From UBA2396 sp038042175 (GTDB lineage: Bacteria; Planctomycetota; Phycisphaerae; Phycisphaerales; UBA1924), in assembly GCA_964358855.1 (NCBI GenBank), contig CAYHQQ010000014.1:1-64000 (forward strand): a stretch of 64,000 nt of DNA, read 5' to 3'. The position numbers and the translations under genes were made by a program. Below are positions 57,453 through 64,000 of this stretch, one piece after another (positions within the stretch are counted from its first letter, which is position 1; each line of letters opens with the position of its first letter). Under the pieces are notes generated by a model. The model was not told the origin of the DNA. It made no database searches and saw only the letters and a program-made list of their open reading frames with translations.

Positions 57453-59645
57453 ATGTCGCTCGCACAACATGAGGAGAAGACGTTGCACCACGCCACCACC
57501 GCGGTTTGTCTCGCGATCACGACGCTGACCCACGCCTCGCCGCCGGCGGACTGGCTGATCGATTCCGCGGCGTGCATCGCCAGGGTGCAGACGGCGAAGG
57601 ACGAGATTGTTCTGACCAACGGGCTGGTGGCACGCACGATCCGGCTGACGCCCAACGCGGCGACGGTGGCGATGCGCAATCTCACGTCGGGACAGAACGA
57701 GGTGCGGAGCGTGAGGCCCGAGGCGTCGGTCACCGTCGACGCCAAGGCGTACGCGGTGGGCGGGCTTGTTGGCCAACCGATCCATAACTATCTGCTTCCC
57801 GAGTGGATCGCCGCGATGAAGAGCGATCCCGCGGCGTTCGCGTACGTCGGGCATCGCGTGGGCAAGACGGCCGAGCGGTTCGCGTGGAAGAGGCGGGCGG
57901 AGTGGTCGAGCGCGAGCGCCGCGTGGCCGCCGCCGGGGGTTTCGCTCGAGCTCGATTTCAAGGCGCCCATCGGAGGGCCTGCTGGAGTGGGTGTCACGGT
58001 CCACTATGAGCTCTACGACGGGATTCCGCTGATCTCCAAGTGGATCACGGTTTCGAACGCGGGCGAGAGGGCGGTCGTGCTCGACTCGTTCACGGCGGAG
58101 ATTCTGGCGGCGGTTGAGCCAGCGTCGATGGTGGGCGGGAAGGCGAGCGACTTTGCCGGGTTCCCTCGCTCGATGCACGTTGAGACCGATTACTCCTTCG
58201 GCGGCTCAATGGACACGGGGGTGGACGCGCCGGGGGTGCGATGGAAGCTCGATCCGCTGTACGCGACGCAGATCAACTACGAGCGGCAGACGCCGTGCCT
58301 GCTCGAGTGCTCTCCGCCGGTGGGGCCTGGGGCGGTGATCGCGCCGGGGGGCACGTTTGAGTCCTTCCGGGTATTTGAGCTCTTGCACGATTCGACCGAT
58401 CGAGAGCGCCGGGGGCTCGCGCTGCGCCGGATGTACCGGACGATCTCGCCCTGGGTGCTGGAGAACCCGCTGATCTTCCACGTGCGCACGGCGGACCCGG
58501 CGAGTGTTCGCAGCGCGGTTGATCAGGCGAGCGCGGTGGGATTTGAGCTCGTGATCATGACCTTTGGCTCGGGGTTTGAGATCGAGAACCGCGACGCCGC
58601 GTACCTGGCGCAACTGAAGTCGCTGGGCGAGTACGCGCACTCGAAGGGGATCGCTCTGGGCGGGTACTCGCTGCTGGCGAGCCGCTCGATCAACGCGGAG
58701 CACGACGTGGTCAATCCCAAGACGGGCAAGCCGGGCGGATTCGCGGTGTTCGGGAACTCGCCCTGCCTGGGGTCGGCGTGGGGGCAGGAGTATTTCCGCA
58801 CGCTCTACGCGTTCTACGAGGGGACGGGGCTGGACGTGCTCGAGCACGACGGGAGCTATCCGGGCGATGTGTGCGCCTCGGAGAAGCATCCCGGGCACGC
58901 GGGGCTTGCGGACTCGCAGTGGACGCAGTGGCGGCAGATCAGCGACTTCTACAAGTGGTGCCGGGGGCGGGGCGTGTACCTGAACGTGCCGGACTGGTAC
59001 TACCTCGCGGGGGCGAGCAAGTGCGCGATGGGATATCGGGAGACGAACTGGTCGTTGCCGCGAGAGCAACAGGAGATCATCGAGCGCCAGAACATCTATG
59101 ACGGGACATGGACCAAGACACCCAGCATGGGCTGGATGTTCGTGCCGCTGACGGAGTACCAGGGGGGCGGGGCGGCGGCCACGATCGAGCCGCTGCACGA
59201 GCACATCGACCATTACGAGCGGCGGCTGACGAATCTGCTGGGCGCGGGGGTGCAGGCGTGCTTCCGGGGGCCGCGGCTTTACGACACCGACCAGACGCGT
59301 GACATGGTCAAGAAGTGGGTGTCGTGGTTCAAGGAGCACCGGGCGATCCTGGAGTCGGACATCGTGCACGGGCGGCGGCCCGACGGCTCGGACATCGACT
59401 GGATTCTGCACGTGAACCCGACGCTCAAGGAGCGCGGGATGCTGGTGGTCCACAATCCATTGACGGCGGACGTGACACGCGAGCTGACGATCGACATGAC
59501 GTACACGGGGTTGGTGGGCAAGGGTGTGATGCGAGACGCGACGGGCAAGTCGACGCCGATCGCGATCGATGGGCGCGGGCACGCGACTGTTACGCCGACT
59601 GTTCCGGCGAGGGGAATGTGGTGGGCGGTGTTCGCGAACGAATGA
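57453..59645 (+). CDS. Clan-D-like (GH36/alpha-galactosidase-type) glycoside hydrolase, secreted
   Basis: 730 aa. An N-terminal beta-sandwich (~40-330: EIVLTNGLVARTIRL, VTVHYELYDGIPLISKW) precedes a TIM barrel (~350-650) with VIMTFGSGFE, YAHSKGIALGGYSLLASRS and the candidate nucleophile region LDVLEHDGSYPGDVC (Asp in EHDG). YLNVPDWYYLAG and a C-terminal beta domain follow. This layout is typical of alpha-galactosidase-superfamily enzymes, but the exact substrate is not clear. ATG 57453 is 3 nt after the SDR stop; alternatively TTG 57483, which has AGGAG ahead and gives a better signal peptide (HHATTAVCLAITTLTHAS). Confidence 0.7.
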   Translation: MSLAQHEEKTLHHATTAVCLAITTLTHASPPADWLIDSAACIARVQTAKDEIVLTNGLVARTIRLTPNAATVAMRNLTSGQNEVRSVRPEASVTVDAKAYAVGGLVGQPIHNYLLPEWIAAMKSDPAAFAYVGHRVGKTAERFAWKRRAEWSSASAAWPPPGVSLELDFKAPIGGPAGVGVTVHYELYDGIPLISKWITVSNAGERAVVLDSFTAEILAAVEPASMVGGKASDFAGFPRSMHVETDYSFGGSMDTGVDAPGVRWKLDPLYATQINYERQTPCLLECSPPVGPGAVIAPGGTFESFRVFELLHDSTDRERRGLALRRMYRTISPWVLENPLIFHVRTADPASVRSAVDQASAVGFELVIMTFGSGFEIENRDAAYLAQLKSLGEYAHSKGIALGGYSLLASRSINAEHDVVNPKTGKPGGFAVFGNSPCLGSAWGQEYFRTLYAFYEGTGLDVLEHDGSYPGDVCASEKHPGHAGLADSQWTQWRQISDFYKWCRGRGVYLNVPDWYYLAGASKCAMGYRETNWSLPREQQEIIERQNIYDGTWTKTPSMGWMFVPLTEYQGGGAAATIEPLHEHIDHYERRLTNLLGAGVQACFRGPRLYDTDQTRDMVKKWVSWFKEHRAILESDIVHGRRPDGSDIDWILHVNPTLKERGMLVVHNPLTADVTRELTIDMTYTGLVGKGVMRDATGKSTPIAIDGRGHATVTPTVPARGMWWAVFANE

Positions 59646-59654
59646 AGGGAAATG

Positions 59655-59757
59655 CGAACGCGAAGGCGCGAAGGGGAGCGGAGGGAGACGAGGAAGATGG
59701 CGTGTAGAGGCAAAGGCAGAGACGTTTCACGCAGAGGTCGCAGAGGGACGCTGAGAA
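59655..59757. repeat. Degenerate intergenic repeats of the CGCGAAGG and CGCAGAGG types
   Basis: CGAACGCGAAGGCGCGAAGG at ~59655-59673, and ACGCAGAGGTCGCAGAGG with GACGCTGAGA at ~59728-59757. Such runs occur between genes in many environmental genomes; no function known. The convergent gap 59646-59809 has no other feature. Confidence 0.55.
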
Positions 59758-59809
59758 GAGAGTTATTGTGTGCGCTACTGGACCGCCGAAGTCTCATCGT
59801 TGATAAAGA

Positions 59810-61837
59810 TCAGTCCTTTGCGGCGGTAGTGGAGTGCCATCGGACGGCCGCGAGGAGATAGAGCAGGTCGCGGTTGTCGATGACACCGTTTCCATCGAGA
59901 TCGATGGGGGATTGCTGCTGGATGGCGACGTCGAGCAGGTCGATCTTGGCGTCGCTATTGAGATCGAACTTGAGGACGGCGGGGGGCGCGACGGGCGCGG
60001 AGAGAGCGTCGAGTTCGGCGCAGGTGACGAACTGGTCGAGGCCGCCGGCGGTGCCGGTCACGCGGATGCCGGTCGCCTGGAGAGGTGAGGCCAGGACAAT
60101 GTCGATGATCTGGAAGGGGACACCGGGGTCGAGGGGGGTCATGGAGGCGACGCCGCCGCCGGCGCCGGGGGGTGTGATCCAGACGCCGTTGACGCGGACT
60201 TGCGGGGTGAGGGTCGTGAAGTGCCCGCCGCGGGCGTTGGCCTGATCGAAGTGGTTGCCCTCGATGAAGCGGATGGTGTGGACGTCGACAAGTCGGTCGT
60301 AGGTCACGGTGAGGGTGACCTGGCCGCTGGCAGGGGCGCCGCTTCCCAGGGTGGAGAAGAAGTTGGACTCGTAGTCGCTGTTCTCGCGGCCCGACCAGTT
60401 CATCTCGACGCCGTTGGCGAAGAGAGGCGTGTTTCCGACGCCGGTGCCCGACGGGGGCGGCGCGTAGGGGGTTGAGGAGGCGGTTGAGACCAAGCCGCCG
60501 AGTTCGCGGACGCGGTTGTTGGCGCTGCGGCCGCGTTCTTGTTCGCGCGGGCTGTGGGCGAGTTTCTGGGCCTTGGTGCCGCGGATGGGCGGAGGGAGGA
60601 GCCATTTGCCACCCACACCTCCGGGGGCGTCGACGAGTCCGCCGCCCTGGACGATCATGCGTTCGCAGATGGGGAGCATGCGCTGGGCCATGAGGGTGAG
60701 GGTGTCCTCGGCGGCGGCATCGACGGGGAGGTAGTCGGTGAGGTTGTCGCGGGTGCGATAGATGTTGAAGCGATCGGAGAAGACCTGGGCGGGGAACTGG
60801 GCGGTGAGCTGGTTGTAGCCGAGCATGAGGCCGATGAGCCCGCCCAGGGTCGCGGTGGAGTTGTCTGAGTCCCATCCCCAGAGGGTGCAGATCTGGACGG
60901 TGCGTTTGTAGTCGCCCTGGCCGTAGAGCATGCCAGCGCAGGTGCTGGCGAAGTTGACGGAGGATTCGTACCAGGCGCGGTACTGGTAGCCATAGGCGGG
61001 GGCATTGGTCTGGAGGCGGATGACGATCTTGTCGCGGGTGGACTCCCAGTCGTTGATGTCGGGGTTGGCGAGGAAGTCGGCGAGAATGAAGTCGGCGATC
61101 TCGGCGGTCTTGGATGAGTCGGGGATGTACTTGCGAGCCTCGTCGTAGAGCCAGCGCATCTTGGCGGCGGGCGAAAGGCTTGGGTCGACTTGCGTGGCGA
61201 GTGAGTAGAGGATCGCGTGGAACTGGGAGGCGTGTGCGGCGTAGGAGGTGGCGGTTGTGCGGATGGGGAGGTCGGCGAGCTGGAGGGTCTGGTCGGTCAT
61301 GCCGGGGCAGAAGGCGCCGAAGAACTCGGTGGTGAGCTGGGCGTCGATCATGAGCGCGTCGGAGTTGGCGCAGGTCATGGAGGTCATGGGGGGGACGATG
61401 CCGCGATTCATGAGTGCGCGGGCCTTGGCGTTGGAGACCCAGATGAAGCGGTTGACGCTGGGGATCCACGCGCTGGCGATCGCCTGACCTGTGAACGAGG
61501 TCCAGGTGGGGTTGCGTGAGAGGGCGTCGAGGTAGACGTACTCGATGTCGGTGTCGTCGTCGGCGAGCCAGGGGTTCTGGTTGAGAACGAAGTTGATGCC
61601 GATTCCGTCGGGGGCCATGCCCCAGTCGGCGTCGGTGTAGAAGGGGGCGTGCTGGCGGATGCCCTCGGTGCGAAGGCCGGTCCAGTTGGCAATGCATTGC
61701 CCGAGCCACATGGCGCGCAGACGGTCGGCGTAGGTGTTGCGGTCGATGAGGCGGGAACCCTGGGCGCAGGCCGTGGAGACCAGAGCGAGGGCAAGGGCAA
61801 GGGCGGGGAGTCGGGCGAGGGTTGGGGCTGGTGACAT
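59810..61837 (-). CDS. Secreted ADP-ribosylglycohydrolase-fold protein with classical dockerin
   Basis: 675 aa. GGGAG ahead of ATG 61837; signal peptide ~1-25 (LPALALALALVSTACAQ). The ARH-fold domain ~30-450 has MWLGQCIANWTGLRTEG, metal-site residues ADDDTDIEYVYLD, and the C-terminal metal motif WGWDSDNSTATLGGLIGLML, all hallmarks of ADP-ribosylglycohydrolases. A beta domain (~490-610) of discoidin/F5-F8 type follows (LTVTYDRLVDVHTIRFIEGN). The end (~615-670) is a classical dockerin pair: FDLNSDAKIDLLDVA and IDLDGNGVIDNRDLLYLLAAV, different from the GC-type modules. Hydrolysis of ADP-ribose bonds outside the cell would be odd; the substrate may be a modified polymer. Confidence 0.82.
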   Translation of the reverse strand: MSPAPTLARLPALALALALVSTACAQGSRLIDRNTYADRLRAMWLGQCIANWTGLRTEGIRQHAPFYTDADWGMAPDGIGINFVLNQNPWLADDDTDIEYVYLDALSRNPTWTSFTGQAIASAWIPSVNRFIWVSNAKARALMNRGIVPPMTSMTCANSDALMIDAQLTTEFFGAFCPGMTDQTLQLADLPIRTTATSYAAHASQFHAILYSLATQVDPSLSPAAKMRWLYDEARKYIPDSSKTAEIADFILADFLANPDINDWESTRDKIVIRLQTNAPAYGYQYRAWYESSVNFASTCAGMLYGQGDYKRTVQICTLWGWDSDNSTATLGGLIGLMLGYNQLTAQFPAQVFSDRFNIYRTRDNLTDYLPVDAAAEDTLTLMAQRMLPICERMIVQGGGLVDAPGGVGGKWLLPPPIRGTKAQKLAHSPREQERGRSANNRVRELGGLVSTASSTPYAPPPSGTGVGNTPLFANGVEMNWSGRENSDYESNFFSTLGSGAPASGQVTLTVTYDRLVDVHTIRFIEGNHFDQANARGGHFTTLTPQVRVNGVWITPPGAGGGVASMTPLDPGVPFQIIDIVLASPLQATGIRVTGTAGGLDQFVTCAELDALSAPVAPPAVLKFDLNSDAKIDLLDVAIQQQSPIDLDGNGVIDNRDLLYLLAAVRWHSTTAAKD

Positions 61838-62016
61838 GGGCGGGCTCCCGGCGGCGTGCAGCGGACTGTGAAGCATACCAGAGAGAGGGGGCTGCGCACA
61901 GGGCTAAATGGCCAATAAAGGGCGGCGATGCGGAGCAAAGGGACCAATGGCGTGCGAAACTGTGGTGCCCGGGATCCGAATACTGGGTTTGAGGGCCGAG
62001 TTGGCCCGGGGAGGCC

Positions 62017-62988
62017 ATGATGCGTCGAGCACGTCTGGGGTTGTCGATCGGCGTGGCGCTTGCGGCGGTGATTGGCGGGGGTGTGTACGTCGCGATGGGG
62101 TATGAGCCCGGCGGCGACTCTTCCTATGACACCAGTGTGGCGGAGCCGGCGCTGGCGAACATCCATCCCCGTGTGCTCTTTGACCACGGGCACCAGAATG
62201 TGCACTCGGCGAGCGGGCGGTACAGGGCGTTTGCGACGCTGATCACCTCGGATGGGTGCCGTGTCACGTCGGGGTCGGGGGAATTGACGCCCGCGGCCCT
62301 TGGAGCGGCGGACATTCTGGTGGTGGTGAACGCGCGGGGCCCCAAGGCGGATCGGGCCGCACCGGCGTTCACACCGGCGGAGTGCGAGGCGACACGGGCG
62401 TGGGTTGAGGCGGGAGGATCGCTGTTGCTGGTGGCCGATCATCATCCGTGCGGCGAGGCGGCGGCGGGGCTTGCGCTGCGACTGGGCGTGGAGATGAGCG
62501 GGGGCTGGACCGACGATGAGGCGAACGCGCGGGCGGGCTCGGGTGACCCCGGGCAGCTGGTCTTTTCCCGTGCGAAGGGGCAGCTCGGAGAGCACGCGAT
62601 CACGAGGGGGCGCCGGGAGGGCGAGGCGGTCGCTGTGGTTGAGTCGTTCACCGGCCAATCGCTCAAGGGGCCATCGCAGAGCACCCCACTGCTTGTGCTG
62701 GCCGACTCGGCGATGGACCGGACGCCGGTGGCCTCGCAGAGCAAGACGGAGGGCTCGACGACGACCACGACGTTCACGACCAGGGACAGCTCGGCGGCGG
62801 GGAGGTGCCAGGGGTTGGCGATGCAGGTGGGGAAGGGACGCGTGGTGGTGCTGGGCGAGGCGGCGATGCTGACGGCCCAGATTGACGACAAGACCGGGAA
62901 GGCGTTCGGCATGAACGCCCCGGACAACGACAACCGGGCGTTCGCCCTGAATGTCGTGCGGTGGCTGGCGGGTGCGCTGGGAGAGTGA
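62017..62988 (+). CDS. DUF4350-like membrane-anchored protein
   Basis: 323 aa. GGGGAGG upstream of ATG 62017. One N-terminal membrane helix/signal anchor ~7-30 (LGLSIGVALAAVIGGGVYVAM). The rest resembles a class I glutamine-amidotransferase-like fold of DUF4350/ThuA type: VLFDHGHQNVHSASGRYRAF, ADILVVVNARGP, EWRAWVEAGGSLLL-like GGSLLLVADHHPCGE, and the end GRVVVLGEAAMLTAQ, NRAFALNVVRWLAG. No catalytic Cys is evident. Function unknown; divergent from the ADP-ribosylglycohydrolase gene. Confidence 0.65.
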   Translation: MMRRARLGLSIGVALAAVIGGGVYVAMGYEPGGDSSYDTSVAEPALANIHPRVLFDHGHQNVHSASGRYRAFATLITSDGCRVTSGSGELTPAALGAADILVVVNARGPKADRAAPAFTPAECEATRAWVEAGGSLLLVADHHPCGEAAAGLALRLGVEMSGGWTDDEANARAGSGDPGQLVFSRAKGQLGEHAITRGRREGEAVAVVESFTGQSLKGPSQSTPLLVLADSAMDRTPVASQSKTEGSTTTTTFTTRDSSAAGRCQGLAMQVGKGRVVVLGEAAMLTAQIDDKTGKAFGMNAPDNDNRAFALNVVRWLAGALGE

Positions 62989-63303
62989 TGGGTCGATTCG
63001 TCGGCCCAAGCGCCGGTGGCGCCGGGTGCGGAGCGGGATTCGGGGGAGTCCGATTCACCGCGCCTCGGGTGCCAGAGCGCGAGCATATTTCCCCCAATTG
63101 TGAAGGACCGCACCGAAATTCCGGCCCGCCTGAGTGCGCGCAGTACCGTTGACTGGGGTGCTGGCTCCTTGAGAGAGGGGCGCGGCAACTCCCATAGGGG
63201 CACCGCGCACTCCCTGGGCTCATCGACAGCGGCGCTTCTTTGTTTCGTGCTGATTGATTGAGCATTGGCACGACAGGGCGACGAGATCGCCGAGGAACTC
63301 ACG
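62989..63303. other. Gene-free interval before the PAS gene
   Basis: 315 bp with no convincing coding frame, promoter or hairpin. Only GAGGA at 63292-63296, the ribosome site of the next gene, is recognisable. Confidence 0.6.
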
Positions 63304-64000
63304 ATGTCGAAAAACGAACTTCTGGGTGCTGGCGGGGACTCGAAGTCGGACGCGCCACGTGCCGGGGCCGCTCCGACGCCTGTCCTTCGCTCGGGAGAAT
63401 CTGCCGAGTGGCTGCTGGTCACGCTGTCTTGCATCGGCGACGCGGTGGTGACCACCGATGCGCACGGGAAGGTGACTTTTTTGAACCCGGTGGCGCAGCA
63501 ACTCACGGGCTGGACGAAGGAAGAGGCCGTCGGCACCGATATCTCGCACGTCTTCCACATCGTGAACGAGGAGACGCGCAAGGAGGTTGAGAGTCCAGTG
63601 CTTCGGGCGCTCTCCCAGGGCGTGATCGTGGGGCTGGCCAACCACACAATCCTGGTCGCCAAGGACGGGAGCGAAGTTCCCATCGACGACAGCGCGGCGC
63701 CGATCAGGAGCGCGAGCGGGGAGACGGCGGGCGCGGTGCTGGTGTTCCGCGATGTGACGGAGCACAAACGTCAGGAAAAGCTGGTGCAGGACGCGTTCGA
63801 CTACGCGTCGAACATCCTGGAGACCCAGAGAGAGCCGTTTCTGGTGCTCGACAAGGACCTGCGGGTGGTCTCGGCCAATCGCTCGTTCTACAAGACGTTT
63901 CGCGTCGAGAAGGACGCGACGGAGGGTCGGTTCGTGTACGACCTGGGCGATGGGCAGTGGAACATCGCGAGCCTTCGAGAGCTTCTGGAGGAGGTGCTCC
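63304..64000 (+). CDS. PAS-domain signalling protein, 5' part only
   Basis: At least 232 codons, open at the window edge. ATG 63304 with GAGGA 7 nt upstream. Residues ~45-165 are a PAS domain of the S-box type (IGDAVVTTDAHGKVTFLNPV, LTGWTKEEAVGTDISHVF, SEVPIDDSAAPIRSASGETA, GAVLVFRDVTEHKRQ). A second PAS-like region starts at ~173 (FDYASNILETQREPFLVLDK, VVSANRSFYKTFRV). This pair order is common in hybrid CheR/CheB-linked or histidine-kinase proteins in planctomycetes. The output domain lies outside the window. Confidence 0.85.
   Translation, partial: MSKNELLGAGGDSKSDAPRAGAAPTPVLRSGESAEWLLVTLSCIGDAVVTTDAHGKVTFLNPVAQQLTGWTKEEAVGTDISHVFHIVNEETRKEVESPVLRALSQGVIVGLANHTILVAKDGSEVPIDDSAAPIRSASGETAGAVLVFRDVTEHKRQEKLVQDAFDYASNILETQREPFLVLDKDLRVVSANRSFYKTFRVEKDATEGRFVYDLGDGQWNIASLRELLEEVL

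Overview
The window (64 kb, GC-rich, no ribosomal or CRISPR loci) looks like a chromosomal piece of a Planctomycetota bacterium, most likely class Phycisphaerae. The main reasons are nine secreted proteins that end in the same 58-residue double EF-hand module closing on a C-terminal Gly-Cys (what PGAP calls, as I recall, a GC-type dockerin), extracellular T5SS/PEP-CTERM-type repeat proteins, ECF sigma factors paired with membrane Ser/Thr kinases (a planctomycete habit), and planctomycete-style palindromic intergenic repeats.

Region 1 (1-28 kb) is an island of eight secreted dockerin proteins: an FG-GAP propeller (72), two tandem T5SS/PEP-CTERM repeat paralogues (2069, 4166), a larger repeat protein (6658), a kelch/Ig protein (13048), a HAF/repeat fusion (15215), a C-type lectin/repeat fusion (18760) and another repeat protein (25073). 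Regulators sit among them: an ECF sigma factor with a Ser/Thr kinase (9658/10401), a TPR kinase on the opposite strand (22478-24799), and an ECF sigma factor with a WD40 kinase (28058/28663). A decayed copy of the first kinase's 3' end lies in front of another dockerin gene, so kinase plus dockerin gene appears to have been duplicated as a unit. No cohesin-like partner is visible here.

Region 2 (32-44 kb) carries a small unknown protein, a GH78 rhamnosidase lipoprotein, an unknown protein with a REP array at its end, and a DNA-damage cluster: imuA-imuB-dnaE2 mutasome operon (minus strand) with a palindromic operator over its promoter, a SRAP/HMCES-type DNA-protein crosslink enzyme, and a divergent DinD/BRO-like gene. 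Next come an unrecognised zinc-ribbon gene of lower GC, the ninth dockerin protein (a metzincin fused to a beta-helix), a lipoprotein, and a decayed integrase abutting tRNA-Ala(TGC), which suggests an old integration site.

Region 3 (49-64 kb) is mainly metabolic: dipeptidase M19, a small M50-like membrane peptidase, a GT87-like mannosyltransferase, pyruvate kinase, a solute-binding protein, an SDR oxidoreductase with a clan-D-like glycosidase, a secreted ADP-ribosylglycohydrolase with a classical dockerin, a DUF4350-like protein, and the start of a PAS signalling protein cut by the window edge.

Two cross-cutting signals stand out. Seven genes that lack a Shine-Dalgarno carry a -10-like hexamer exactly 5-6 nt before the ATG (leaderless transcription), whereas the dockerin genes mostly use Shine-Dalgarno leaders. 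At least three families of palindromic repeats lie at gene ends or, once, inside a coding region.
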